Shown here one piece after another: positions 17,664 to 26,337 of a stretch of DNA of 35,599 nt. Position numbers and translations under genes: made by a program. The notes beneath the pieces were generated by a model. The model searched no databases. It was not told the DNA's origin and saw only the letters and a list, made by a program, of their open reading frames with translations. This stretch comes from Alphaproteobacteria bacterium CG11_big_fil_rev_8_21_14_0_20_39_49 (lineage in GTDB: Bacteria; Pseudomonadota; Alphaproteobacteria; Rickettsiales; UBA6187): the NCBI GenBank assembly GCA_002787635.1, contig PCXK01000007.1, positions 166,551-202,149 on the forward strand, written 5' to 3'. How positions within the stretch are numbered: position 1 is the stretch's first letter; every line of letters starts with the position of its first letter.

Positions 17664-18683
17664 ATGGCTAATATTGATAACTACGCAAAGTTAAGCGGTC
17701 TTGAAAAGGCTTCGATTGTCCTTATGTCGGTTAACGAGAGTAATGCGACCAAGATATTTAGCATAATGCATGATGATGAGATAAAGGAAATATCTCATTG
17801 TATGTCAGGCTTGGGTACGGTAAGTGCTGAAGTTGTTGAGCAGTTGTTCTTTGATTTTTCTAACTCCGTTTCTGAAACGCTGTCATTTGTCGGTAACCTT
17901 GATAATACGGAAAAACTCCTTGCGAAGGCTCTTGGAAAAGAGAGAGTTGACGGAATTATGGAAGATATCAGAGGTCCTGCCGGACGTAATACATGGGATA
18001 AGTTGGGAAATGTTAGTGAGGAGATACTTGCATCATACCTTAAAACCGAGTATCCGCAAACGGTTGCCCTTATAGTATCAAAGTTAAAACCTGCACATTC
18101 TGCAAGGGTTCTTGCTATGCTTCCTGAGGATTTTACTTTTGAGGTAATGCTTCGAATGCTTGAGATGGATAACGTTAAAAAAGAAGTCCTTGATAATGTT
18201 GAAAAAGCATTAAGAGCCGAGTTCATCAGTACCGTTTCCAAGACTCAGAAACTTGATAATGATGAGATGATGGCTGAGATATTCAACAATTTTGACAGGA
18301 CAAGCGAAGCTAAATTTATGGGAATGTTGGAAGATAACAGCCCTGAGGCGGCGGAGAAAATCAAGAACCTTATGTTTACCTTTGAAGATCTTATTAAAAC
18401 AGATGCACAGGGAATACAAGCATTATTGCGGGTTGCCGATAAAACCAAGCTTACCGTTGCCCTTAAAGGTGCGAGTGAAGAAGTGCGGGATTTATTTGTG
18501 AAAAATATGTCGGCTCGTGCGTCTAAGATTATGCTGGACGAGATGGAATCTATGGGACCTGTAAGGCTGCGTGATGTTGATGAGGCCCAAAGCGAGATAA
18601 TTATTCAGGCGAAGGATTTAATCAATAGCGGTGAAATGAATCTGGCTCAGGGTGATGGTGACGAAGATGAGCTTGTATATTAA
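17664..18683 (+). CDS. fliG: flagellar motor switch protein FliG
   Basis: A 339-residue C-ring protein joining FliF to the switch and interacting with the stator. The N-terminal domain starts near LSGLEKASIVLMSV. The middle domain has EYPQ at 129-132, in place of the usual EHPQ, followed by TVALIVSKL. The second conserved motif MFTFEDL begins at M237. A charged C-terminal domain should contact MotA. The stop codon falls within the outer arm of the palindromic element that separates fliG from fliH. Confidence 0.95.
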   Translation: MANIDNYAKLSGLEKASIVLMSVNESNATKIFSIMHDDEIKEISHCMSGLGTVSAEVVEQLFFDFSNSVSETLSFVGNLDNTEKLLAKALGKERVDGIMEDIRGPAGRNTWDKLGNVSEEILASYLKTEYPQTVALIVSKLKPAHSARVLAMLPEDFTFEVMLRMLEMDNVKKEVLDNVEKALRAEFISTVSKTQKLDNDEMMAEIFNNFDRTSEAKFMGMLEDNSPEAAEKIKNLMFTFEDLIKTDAQGIQALLRVADKTKLTVALKGASEEVRDLFVKNMSARASKIMLDEMESMGPVRLRDVDEAQSEIIIQAKDLINSGEMNLAQGDGDEDELVY

Positions 18684-18835
18684 ATTAGCTTTATAATTAC
18701 GTCATTCCAAACTTGATTTGGAATCCAAGAAAGAAAAAGAAGTATGCATAAAATGCATGCATTATTATATTGCTTGGATACTATGGTCAAGCCATAGTAT
18801 GACGTTACCAATATATGTAATTATAAAGTTAATTT
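18682..18835 (+). repeat. palindromic intergenic repeat, copy A, between fliG and fliH
   Basis: The core 18699-18805 runs from ACGTCATTCC to GTATGACGT. It contains a hairpin ATTCCAAA-CTTGA-TTTGGAAT and a second hairpin ACTATGG-TCAAG-CCATAGT, with ATGCATAAAATGCAT between them. Outside the core, arms 18682-18700 and 18817-18835 (AAATTAGCTTTATAATTAC and its near complement, 18 of 19 matching) enclose the whole. Copies in the opposite orientation lie at 22186-22290 and 27356-27460. Confidence 0.85.
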
Positions 18836-18866
18836 ACTAATTTTTGTTATTTGTTGTTAAGGAAAA

Positions 18867-19607
18867 ATGGAAGAGTTTAAGTTAAATACATTTAAAAAAG
18901 ATGTGAAAAATAATATTTCAAATGCCGACAAGAATTTTCAGTCCGGTTTTGATAAGGTTTTCGGTTCTTTTTCCAATGCTACTCCTGCGGTTGCAAATAA
19001 GCAGAAGCAACCTGATAATCAAAGTTCTGAAGCTAATAATACCGTTCACAATATCCCTAGGGAAGTTATAAAGGACGAGCCTAAAATTACCGAAGCCGAT
19101 GTGACCGCAAGTCATAAAAAGGGCTATGAAGAGGGATATGCAAAAGGATACAAAGATGCTAAAACGGCTGCTGATGATATAAATAATCAAATAAATGAAA
19201 CGGTTAAGAATATTGACCTGAAGCTTAAGGATATATTGGAAGTAAGAAAATTCGAAGACTTGAAGAAGTCGGAAGATGTTATTGATCTTGCACTTAAAGT
19301 TGCCCGTAAGGTTTCCGACAATTCCATATCGGATAATGCTTGCAGGTTGGTAGAAAACGTAATCGTAAAAAGCTTTGAAATCCTGTTTGATGAACCAAGA
19401 CTGTTAATATGTGTCAATAGTAAGATACTGGCGGATATGAAGAAAAAAATAGACAACCTTGTTAAGTCCGAAGGGTTTAGTGCTAACGTTGAAGTTGTGG
19501 CAAGTGATAATATAGGTGTGGGTGATTGCAAGATACAATGGCAAGGCGGCGGTTTGATAACCGACCGTGAAGCGGTGTGGAAAGACATTGAGGCAATGTT
19601 GCAATAG
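18867..19607 (+). CDS. fliH: flagellar export-apparatus stator protein FliH
   Basis: A 246-residue cytoplasmic FliH/FlbE-type protein that regulates the FliI export ATPase. A low-complexity N-terminal part is followed by the typical GxxxG helix (G86, G90, G94 in GYEEGYAKGYKDA), a coiled-coil region and a conserved C-terminal domain ending in KIQWQGGGLITDREAVWKDI. fliI is not in the window. A 183-base gap filled by a palindromic repeat separates it from fliG. Confidence 0.85.
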   Translation: MEEFKLNTFKKDVKNNISNADKNFQSGFDKVFGSFSNATPAVANKQKQPDNQSSEANNTVHNIPREVIKDEPKITEADVTASHKKGYEEGYAKGYKDAKTAADDINNQINETVKNIDLKLKDILEVRKFEDLKKSEDVIDLALKVARKVSDNSISDNACRLVENVIVKSFEILFDEPRLLICVNSKILADMKKKIDNLVKSEGFSANVEVVASDNIGVGDCKIQWQGGGLITDREAVWKDIEAMLQ

Positions 19608-19678
19608 TATTTTACAATAAGTTATAAAAATACTATTGTTTATATACTTTTAGTTAATATTTTTTTAAAGAGAGTGTT

Positions 19679-19990
19679 ATGTCAGATGATGAAATAAAGG
19701 ATAATAGCGAAGGTGATGGTGTTTTAGTTGCCGATGTATCAGACGATGTTGATCTGGATTCGATATCGGATATACCTGTTGAAATAACAGCGGTTCTGGG
19801 TAGTTGCACTATGGCTGTAAGCCAGTTGTTAAAGCTGGGTAGGGGTGCTGTTGTAACGCTCAATAGAAAAGTTGGTGAGCCTATTGAAATATTTGTGAAT
19901 AACCGCCTTGTTGCAAAAGGTGAGGTGGTTATCGTTGAAAATAAGATAGGTGTTACTATGACGGAAATCATAAGGTCTGAAAAAGATTAG
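19679..19990 (+). CDS. fliN: flagellar motor switch protein FliN
   Basis: A 103-residue protein with an acidic N-terminal segment and a C-terminal SpoA (surface presentation of antigens) domain: VEITAVLGSCTMAVSQLLKLGRG, GEPIEIFVNNRLVAKGEV and IGVTMTEI. It forms the lower C-ring and binds FliH and CheY-P. A strong ribosome site AAAGAGAG precedes the ATG. fliM is not adjacent. Confidence 0.92.
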   Translation: MSDDEIKDNSEGDGVLVADVSDDVDLDSISDIPVEITAVLGSCTMAVSQLLKLGRGAVVTLNRKVGEPIEIFVNNRLVAKGEVVIVENKIGVTMTEIIRSEKD

Positions 19991-20008
19991 ATAATCGGGT
20001 TATTACAA

Positions 20009-20833
20009 ATGCAACGATCCATAAAACATAAGCTTGTTGATGCCTCAACGATTGTCGGGATATTGGTCGCCTTCTCGCTGGTAAGCACTGCCATATATAT
20101 CGGCGGTAATCCTGAGGGGTTTTTCGATATAAGATCGGTGCTTATCGTTATTTTAGGAACGTTCTTTGTGACTATGGCGTGTTTTTCGTTTCCTGAAATA
20201 ATACAGGCACAGCTTGCTATGATACGTACAATATTTTATCCGAGTGAGGACGTGTCAAAAGCCGCTATGAATGCTGTTGAAATAGCCGAGATATCACGTG
20301 TTAAAGGTTCACTTGAACTGGACAGCTACTCACATCTTACAAGACATAATCCGTTCTTGAAAGACGGTGTTAATATGATAGTGGATCATATTAATATTTC
20401 GGAGATTGAAGGGGTTATGAACAATGAGGTTGAAGCACTTGCATACAGGCACGCAAAAAGTGTTGCGGTATTAAGGAAGGCTGCGGAGGTATCGCCTGCT
20501 ATGGGGTTGATAGGTACTTTGATAGGATTGGTGCAGATGTTGGGCAATCTTGAAGATACGTCAACTATCGGTCCTTCAATGGCGGTTGCCCTTTTAACAA
20601 CCTTCTATGGTGCGATAATATCATACATGTTTTTCTCGCCCATAGCTTCCAAGCTGGAGAGGAATACAAAAGATGAACTGCTGATAGCTAAAATATATAT
20701 CCATGCTGTAAAATCTATCGCAAACAGGGAGAGTCCCAGAAAACTTGAACTATTATTAAATAGTATTATACCTCCTACCAAGCGTATTAATTATTTTTCT
20801 GCACGCCGGAATATGTCGAGTAAGACGGGATAA
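20009..20833 (+). CDS. motA: flagellar stator protein of the MotA/PomA family
   Basis: A 274-residue inner-membrane protein with four predicted helices: near residues 13-33 (ASTIVGILVAFSLVSTAIYIG), 42-62, a pair in the C-terminal half containing SPAMGLIGTLIGLVQML, and the LLTTFYGAIISYMFFSPIA segment. These are the MotA/PomA signatures of the ion-driven stator. The long cytoplasmic loop should contact FliG. No motB follows, so its partner must be encoded elsewhere. PomA-like features do not settle whether H+ or Na+ is used. Confidence 0.88.
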   Translation: MQRSIKHKLVDASTIVGILVAFSLVSTAIYIGGNPEGFFDIRSVLIVILGTFFVTMACFSFPEIIQAQLAMIRTIFYPSEDVSKAAMNAVEIAEISRVKGSLELDSYSHLTRHNPFLKDGVNMIVDHINISEIEGVMNNEVEALAYRHAKSVAVLRKAAEVSPAMGLIGTLIGLVQMLGNLEDTSTIGPSMAVALLTTFYGAIISYMFFSPIASKLERNTKDELLIAKIYIHAVKSIANRESPRKLELLLNSIIPPTKRINYFSARRNMSSKTG

Positions 20834-20861
20834 AAAAAATTTAAAAAAATGAAAGTAAGTT

Positions 20862-22151
20862 ATGAGGTTATTAATATTAAGCAACCCTAACACTCAGGTT
20901 TCGGTTGCATCAAAAATAGCAAAGGATAAAGGAGCAAGCGTTTCGCAGGTAAGTGATGTTGAAACGGCTCTGGATTTTGTCAGGAACGGCAAAGGAGCCG
21001 ATCTGGTGATGGTTGATGTAAGTCTGGATATTGCAGGGTTTATAGCAGCTCTTGCAGCAGAAAGAATTACAATTCCCGTTATAGCGTGTGGAATCACCAA
21101 TGATAGCAAGGCTGCCGTGGCGGCAATTAAGGCGGGTGCTAAGGAATATATCCCGCTGCCTCCCGACGAGGAGTTGATATCATCGGTACTTGAGGCAATT
21201 TCAAGCGATAAGAGCAGCTTTATCGGAGAGTCACAGGCTATTAAGCAAGTGATAAATATGTGTGATAAAGTTGCGGCTTCCGATGCAAGTGTTTTGATAA
21301 CCGGGGAATCGGGTACGGGTAAAGAAGTTGTTGCTAAATATATCCATAATAAAAGCAAGAGAAGCGGCAAAAGAATGGTGTCGGTGAATTGTGCGGCAAT
21401 TCCTGAAAATTTATTGGAATCAGAGCTATTCGGTCATGAAAAAGGAGCTTTTACAGGTGCTTTGGCAAGAAGGATAGGGAAGTTTGAGGAAGCTAATGAT
21501 TCATCACTCCTGCTTGATGAGATAAGCGAAATGGATTTGCGTCTTCAGGCAAAATTATTGCGTGCGTTGCAAGAGCGTGAGATTGACAGGGTAGGGGGCA
21601 ATCAGCCTGTTAAGGTAAATATAAGGGTCATTGCGACCAGTAACAGGGATTTGACCGAGGAAATAAAGAAAGGTAATTTCAGGGAAGACCTGTTTTTCAG
21701 GTTAAATGTTATTCATCTGCAACTGCCGCCACTTCGCAGCAGGGGTGTTGATATAGGTATATTTGCCGATTATTTTGTAAAAAAATATTGCGAGGAGAAC
21801 GGCTTTCCCAAAAAAACAATATCGGATTCGGCAATGAAAAAACTTAATTCATATGCATGGCCGGGCAATGTACGTGAAATGGAAAATGCTATGCATCGGG
21901 CGGTGCTTATTTCTTCGCCTCAAGTAATTGAGGAAAGCGACATTATGCTGAGTAACGGTTCGGGCAATGATAATAATGCAGCCTCCGGCTCGGTAAATAA
22001 TCTGGTAGGCAAAACAATAGGAGCGGTTGAAAAAGACCTGATACTCAACACGCTTGACCATTGTTTGGGCAACCGCACACAAGCTGCAAGTATTCTTGGT
22101 ATTTCCATCAGGACATTAAGGAATAAGCTGAATGAATATGAGGCGGCTTAG
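20862..22151 (+). CDS. flbD: sigma54-dependent flagellar transcriptional activator FlbD
   Basis: A 429-residue NtrC-type regulator. The N-terminal receiver-like domain is degenerate: the acidic pair is replaced by SNPN, though D52 in MVDVSLD remains, as in Caulobacter FlbD. The AAA+ domain has Walker A GESGTGKE (148-155), the sigma54-contacting GAFTGA loop (195-200) and Walker B LLLDEISEMD. A Fis-type helix-turn-helix closes the protein (NRTQAASILGISIRTLRNKL). It should activate late flagellar promoters with RNA polymerase-sigma54. Confidence 0.93.
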   Translation: MRLLILSNPNTQVSVASKIAKDKGASVSQVSDVETALDFVRNGKGADLVMVDVSLDIAGFIAALAAERITIPVIACGITNDSKAAVAAIKAGAKEYIPLPPDEELISSVLEAISSDKSSFIGESQAIKQVINMCDKVAASDASVLITGESGTGKEVVAKYIHNKSKRSGKRMVSVNCAAIPENLLESELFGHEKGAFTGALARRIGKFEEANDSSLLLDEISEMDLRLQAKLLRALQEREIDRVGGNQPVKVNIRVIATSNRDLTEEIKKGNFREDLFFRLNVIHLQLPPLRSRGVDIGIFADYFVKKYCEENGFPKKTISDSAMKKLNSYAWPGNVREMENAMHRAVLISSPQVIEESDIMLSNGSGNDNNAASGSVNNLVGKTIGAVEKDLILNTLDHCLGNRTQAASILGISIRTLRNKLNEYEAA

Positions 22152-22185
22152 TATTATATTTCTTTTATAAGAGAACCTCAAACAA

Positions 22186-22290
22186 ACGTCATCCTATGGC
22201 TTGACCATAGGATCCAAGCAATCTAATAATGCATGCACTTTGTGCATACTTCTTTTTCGTTCTTGGATTCCAAATCAAGTTTGGAATGAC
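22186..22290 (-). repeat. palindromic intergenic repeat, copy B
   Basis: A 105-base copy, inverted relative to 18699-18805. It starts ACGTCATCCTATGG and ends TTTGGAATGAC. One hairpin stem is changed on both sides (CCTATGG/CCATAGG instead of ACTATGG/CCATAGT), a compensatory change that keeps the stem paired. It sits between the convergent flbD and DUF1905 genes. Confidence 0.85.
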
Positions 22291-22342
22291 GCAAGTTCAT
22301 GTAATTAAAAAAAACAGTCAGTTAAATAATGTCTTAAGCTTT

Positions 22343-22648
22343 TTAAATCACCTTCATGTTTATATTTATCTCGTCATCAACCTTTAAATCTTCTTTTTTC
22401 CTAATCTCGGCTTTTACAGGCAGTAAGTAAGTGCCGGATTTTTTATCGGGGAAAATGGAAGTTTTCCATGTGGTGTTGCCGATAGTTACTTTTACAGGGA
22501 TAGAACCCCAGCCTGCCGTTAATCCGTCACTTAGGAATTTTATTTCAGCAGATTGCTCCTCAGGCACTGTAAAAAAATGCCACGAAGATTTTACACCCTT
22601 ATAAAGCCATAATCTTGATTTGAAATTATATGTTTGTCCCGATAGCAT
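22343..22648 (-). CDS. DUF1905 domain protein
   Basis: A 101-residue single-domain protein. It matches the DUF1905 pattern by FKSRLWLYKGVKSSWHFFTVPEE, GWGSIPVKVTIGNTTWKTSIFPD and SGTYLLPVKAEIRKKEDLKVDDE. The family is a small beta-barrel-like domain, sometimes fused to YdeI-type domains, with no established biochemical role. It is a lone gene between flbD and the divergent DUF481 gene. Confidence 0.82.
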   Translation of the reverse strand: MLSGQTYNFKSRLWLYKGVKSSWHFFTVPEEQSAEIKFLSDGLTAGWGSIPVKVTIGNTTWKTSIFPDKKSGTYLLPVKAEIRKKEDLKVDDEININMKVI

Positions 22649-22723
22649 TTTCTCTTGTAGAAATAAGTTTTTTTAGTTAGTAATATGCAAAATTCTTAAA
22701 ATAGTCATTAGGTTTTTTATATT

Positions 22724-23632
22724 ATGAAACGGTTATTACTTGCGGTCTTTATTTTAGTTTGCTCTCCAAGCGGTTCATTTGCAAATATATTTGACGGCTT
22801 GCCGTCTGAAATTAAAAACGCCCTCAAAGATGCACATGCTACAAAAAACAATTATGTTATTGAGGCGGTTATTAAATATACGAAAGACCGCTATCCTACT
22901 TATGAAGACAGGATACAAAGCTATATGACCTCATTAAAAAATGATGAGATTAAAGAACAAGCGAAGGTTGCTAACACCGATGATAAAAAAGAGAAGAAAA
23001 TTTCAGGTAATGTTGATGCAGGGTTGCAGATTGCTAACGGTAATACCAAAAAACAGGATTTGAACGGTTCGGCTAAAATAAATTATAAAGGTGAAGGTTG
23101 GTCGAACGCTTTGAGCGTTTTAGCAAGAGGCAGCGAAGAGGGGGGAGTTAGAACCAACGAGGAATATATTGTAAATAACCAGACAAAATACGATATTACC
23201 GAGCGTTCCTATTCATTTTTGGAACTTGAATATGTAAATGATAGGTTCAGCGGTTATGATTATCGTATGTCCGAACTGATAGGTATGGGATATAAGTTCT
23301 ACGATAGCGAGAATTTCAAGCTTTCCGGTGAATCAAGTATGGGTGCAAGGCAAGGTGAACTGTCCGACGGCTCAAAAGAAAAGTCGATGCTGGGAAAATT
23401 AAGTGCCAAAGCCGAGTGGAAAATAAACGATGATATTACATTAAATCAGGAGATAAATTCGTCATTTAGCTCCGAGTCGGTGATAACCGTATGGGATACT
23501 AACATTAAGAAAAGCCTGACTGATAATTTATACTTAAAGTTTAATTATAACCTACAGCATACAGATGATGTTCCGGTCGGAGTGCAGCACACTGATAGCT
23601 TTACTTCGGTTGGTGTGGGGTATGAGTTTTAG
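22724..23632 (+). CDS. DUF481 family outer-membrane protein
   Basis: A 302-residue exported protein. A signal peptide of about 21 residues (ending SGSFA) precedes a helical, charged region. From about residue 90 come alternating beta-strands such as ISGNVDAGLQIANGNTKKQD and SYSFLELEYVNDRFSGYDYR. The last residues VGVGYEF end in Phe, typical of barrel proteins inserted by the BAM machinery. DUF481 proteins (YdiY-like) are predicted beta-barrels of unknown transport role. Confidence 0.82.
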   Translation: MKRLLLAVFILVCSPSGSFANIFDGLPSEIKNALKDAHATKNNYVIEAVIKYTKDRYPTYEDRIQSYMTSLKNDEIKEQAKVANTDDKKEKKISGNVDAGLQIANGNTKKQDLNGSAKINYKGEGWSNALSVLARGSEEGGVRTNEEYIVNNQTKYDITERSYSFLELEYVNDRFSGYDYRMSELIGMGYKFYDSENFKLSGESSMGARQGELSDGSKEKSMLGKLSAKAEWKINDDITLNQEINSSFSSESVITVWDTNIKKSLTDNLYLKFNYNLQHTDDVPVGVQHTDSFTSVGVGYEF

Positions 23633-23645
23633 TTAACTTTTTTAT

Positions 23646-23673
23646 GTATTCGACTGTTTGACCGACGAATGAC
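23646..23673. repeat. degenerate palindromic repeat, relative of 15677-15705
   Basis: ATTCG and CGAAT flank ACTGTTTGACCGA, and the outer GAATGAC end matches other repeats of the window. It is inverted relative to the relative upstream of fliF. Confidence 0.4.
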
Positions 23674-23763
23674 AATAGTAAATGAAACATAAGATATTAT
23701 CGATTTGTTAAATATATGGTATTTTCTAGTGAAAAGAAAACTATGAAACTTTTATTATGTTAC

Positions 23764-23841
23764 TTGTCACCCCGTCGTATGACGGGGTCTGGAAGTGCTT
23801 GCAACACCGCACCGGACCCCGTTATAAAAACGGGGTGACAA
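23764..23841. repeat. GC-rich multi-hairpin palindromic repeat
   Basis: Twelve-base ends TTGTCACCCCGT (23764-23775) and ACGGGGTGACAA (23830-23841) are exact complements. Inside are the hairpins CCCGTC-GTAT-GACGGG and CCCCGTT-ATAA-AACGGGG, plus a GGTCTGG/CCGGACC pairing, so a branched fold is possible. It is much richer in G+C than its surroundings. It lies between the DUF481 and CbiX-like genes. Confidence 0.75.
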
Positions 23842-23899
23842 ATCATAGTTCTGTTCCAATTAGAAAATACTATAATTACCTAATTTTTAGTGGGTTCCG

Positions 23900-24259
23900 A
23901 TGAAATACCTTTTATTAGTAGCACATGGCAGCAGACGGGAAGAGTCCAACGATGAAGTTAGGCAGCTTGCCAAAAAGTTAAATGATATGCAGCATGGGTT
24001 TGATGAAGTGGGTGCGGCATTTTTGGAACTTGCCGAGCCTCTTATTCCCGAAGGTATAATTAATGCCGTTGATAAAGGGGCCACGGAAGTTGTTGTTATG
24101 CCATATTTTTTATCGGCAGGAAGGCATGTTGTTTCCGATGTTCCCTCAGATGTAGAGTCAGTGAAGGCAAAGTACCCACACATCAAAATTACATTAGCAC
24201 CATATATTGGCTCGTCACCAAAATTACTTGACGTTATTCTTGAAATGGCGGAGGGTTAA
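23900..24259 (+). CDS. CbiX/SirB-like sirohydrochlorin chelatase family protein
   Basis: A 119-residue single-domain class II chelatase-fold protein with H9 in LLVAHGSRREESN, H76 in FLSAGRHVVSDVP, and AAFLELAEPLIPEGI. The two His match metal-binding positions of small CbiX (CbiXS), which inserts Co2+ or Fe2+ into sirohydrochlorin as a homodimer. No cobalamin or siroheme genes are nearby, so the substrate is uncertain. The gene overlaps the convergent apt gene by 4 bases. Confidence 0.85.
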   Translation: MKYLLLVAHGSRREESNDEVRQLAKKLNDMQHGFDEVGAAFLELAEPLIPEGIINAVDKGATEVVVMPYFLSAGRHVVSDVPSDVESVKAKYPHIKITLAPYIGSSPKLLDVILEMAEG

Positions 24260-24759
24260 TACTCAATTACACTTCTGACTTTTGTATTATTCCATCGGAA
24301 GTCATTAAGTTCGGTAAGGTTTATAAGAACTGCAATACCTGCCACTTTGTGGTTTGTTTGCTCACATAGTTTTGCGGCAGCCGTTAATGTTCCACCTGTT
24401 GCAAGAACGTCGTCAACAATTAATATATTGCCTCCGCCTTTTTGCATCTCAAGGGCATCATCACCATATTCTAAACCGTAACTGATTTTAGAATGAACAT
24501 TAGGTAGTTTGCCTGATTTGCGAATTTTTACCATTCCTTTGTTATTTTTATAGGCAAGACCTGATGCAAAAATAAAGCCTCTGGATTCTATTCCTGCAAT
24601 TACATCAATGTCATTCCATTCTTCGGCGGTGAACAGGTCGCTTAATTCATCAACTGTTCGGGTATATTTATCTCTGAGCAAGGGTGAGATATCACGAAAT
24701 ATTATACCTTGTTTAGGAAAGTTAGGCACTGAGTTAATATATTGCTTTAAGTTGTTCAT
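24256..24759 (-). CDS. apt: adenine phosphoribosyltransferase
   Basis: A 167-residue purine-salvage enzyme converting adenine and PRPP to AMP. It shows the typical start VPNFPKQGIIFRDISPLL, the GIESRGFIFASGLAY segment and the PRPP-binding motif ILIVDDVLATGGT (residues 112-124). Length is normal. It follows cysS by 10 bases on the same strand, so the two are likely co-transcribed. Confidence 0.95.
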   Translation of the reverse strand: MNNLKQYINSVPNFPKQGIIFRDISPLLRDKYTRTVDELSDLFTAEEWNDIDVIAGIESRGFIFASGLAYKNNKGMVKIRKSGKLPNVHSKISYGLEYGDDALEMQKGGGNILIVDDVLATGGTLTAAAKLCEQTNHKVAGIAVLINLTELNDFRWNNTKVRSVIEY

Positions 24760-24769
24760 TTTTTATACT

Positions 24770-26221
24770 TTATATAATTGTTTTTTTGTTCCACTCCGTA
24801 GTGCCATCTGGATTGTCTTTCAGTACAATGCCTTTGCTAGAAAGTTCATCACGAATACGATCGGATTCTGCCCAGTCCTTTTGTTCTCTAGCTACTTTCC
24901 TTTTCTCTATCAAGTCGTTTATTTCAGAGTCGGAAATTTCATATAGTGCCCGCTTTTCATCATGAATATGATTACTTCCATATGGAGACGTGTAATCAAT
25001 TTCAGTACCTCCAATAAAGCCGATATATTCAAGAGTTTTGTGAGATGAATTATTTAATTTATTGGCGTACTTTTCATCAGGTAGTATATCAATAAATTTA
25101 GCACATGCTTTAAGTTTTGACGCTTCCCCTTCGTTTGAATATTTATGCATTATTGCTAATGCTTTAGGTGTATTTAAATCTTCTTTTAGTGCTTCAATAA
25201 ATTCATTAGGGACTTTGAAGTCTTCTCCGTTATGTTTTTTTAGGACGCTGAAAAATCTATTCAATGATGTATATGCGTCATATAAAGCTTTCTTATTCCA
25301 ATCCAGCGGCTTTCTATAATGTGTAGCTAGCAGGGCGTAACGAATTGCTATACCATCTACGCCTTTTTCTAATAAATCATTTACAGTTATAAAATTGCCT
25401 AGGCTCTTGCTCATTTTTTCGCCTTCAACGCTCAAAAAGCCGTTATGAACCCAATATTTTGCAAATTCACTATTCGGATACGCACAACAGCTTTGGGCTA
25501 TCTCATTTTCATGATGGGGAAATTGCAGGTCTGCACCGCCACCGTGAATATCAAATGTTTCACCTAGGTATTTTGTACTCATTACCGAGCATTCAATATG
25601 CCAACCGGGGCGACCACGCCCCCACGGGCTATCCCAGCCCGGTTCATCGGTTTTAGACGGTTTCCATAACACAAAATCGGCAGGGTCTTTCTTATACGGG
25701 GCTATCTCTACCCTTGCACCGGCTACCATTTCCTCACGGCTACGGCGCGATAAGTGACCGTAATGCGGATCGCTTTGTACGCTGAACAATACATGTCCGT
25801 CAGCTTCATATGCATTACCGTTATTGATAAGAATCTTACACATATCTATCATCTGAGGTATATGTTCGGTAGCTCGTGGTTCAATATTCGGTGCAATACA
25901 ATTAAGTGCCGCCATGTCATCATGGAACATTTTCGTTGTCTGTACGGTAAGTTCCGAAATATCAATGCCACGCTCCTTAGATGCCGCATTTATCTTGTCG
26001 TCAACATCAGTTATATTACGGGCATAGGTAACATGCTCTTTGCCGTATTCGTTCATAAGAACCCTGTATAAAGCGTCAAAAACCACTACAGCCCTTGCAT
26101 TGCCTATATGCGCCCTGTCATAAACCGTAGGACCGCAGACATACATGCGTACGTTTGTTTTATCTATCGGTTTGAAGTCGGTTTTCTTCTTGGTGAGGGT
26201 GTTGTGTAGTTTTATGGTCAT
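24770..26221 (-). CDS. cysS: cysteinyl-tRNA synthetase
   Basis: A 483-residue class I aminoacyl-tRNA synthetase. The HIGH-type motif is HIGN (38-41), preceded by C29 in MYVCGPTVYDRA. Further zinc-site segments are GWHIECSVMS and FPHHENEIAQS, and the KMSKS loop is at 269-273. The C-terminal anticodon-binding part ends with a typical small domain (ELSSKGIVLKDNPDGTTEW). It is complete and of normal length. Confidence 0.97.
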   Translation of the reverse strand: MTIKLHNTLTKKKTDFKPIDKTNVRMYVCGPTVYDRAHIGNARAVVVFDALYRVLMNEYGKEHVTYARNITDVDDKINAASKERGIDISELTVQTTKMFHDDMAALNCIAPNIEPRATEHIPQMIDMCKILINNGNAYEADGHVLFSVQSDPHYGHLSRRSREEMVAGARVEIAPYKKDPADFVLWKPSKTDEPGWDSPWGRGRPGWHIECSVMSTKYLGETFDIHGGGADLQFPHHENEIAQSCCAYPNSEFAKYWVHNGFLSVEGEKMSKSLGNFITVNDLLEKGVDGIAIRYALLATHYRKPLDWNKKALYDAYTSLNRFFSVLKKHNGEDFKVPNEFIEALKEDLNTPKALAIMHKYSNEGEASKLKACAKFIDILPDEKYANKLNNSSHKTLEYIGFIGGTEIDYTSPYGSNHIHDEKRALYEISDSEINDLIEKRKVAREQKDWAESDRIRDELSSKGIVLKDNPDGTTEWNKKTII

Positions 26222-26288
26222 TTTAAAATTCTAATTTTGTTTTTTTTCTAATATACATACTAGTCATATTTTGTCACCTCAATATAAG

Positions 26289-26318
26289 TTGACTTTTTTT
26301 AATTAAACGATGTATAAT
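26289..26318 (+). promoter_or_regulatory. near-consensus sigma70 promoter of the orphan lipoprotein gene
   Basis: A -35 box TTGACT (26289-26294), an 18-base spacer and a perfect -10 box TATAAT (26313-26318) with an upstream TG. A GGAG ribosome site follows at 26330, just before the ATG at 26338. This is among the strongest promoters in the window and suggests solid expression. Confidence 0.65.
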
Positions 26319-26337
26319 TAATTATTAATGGAGCTTT

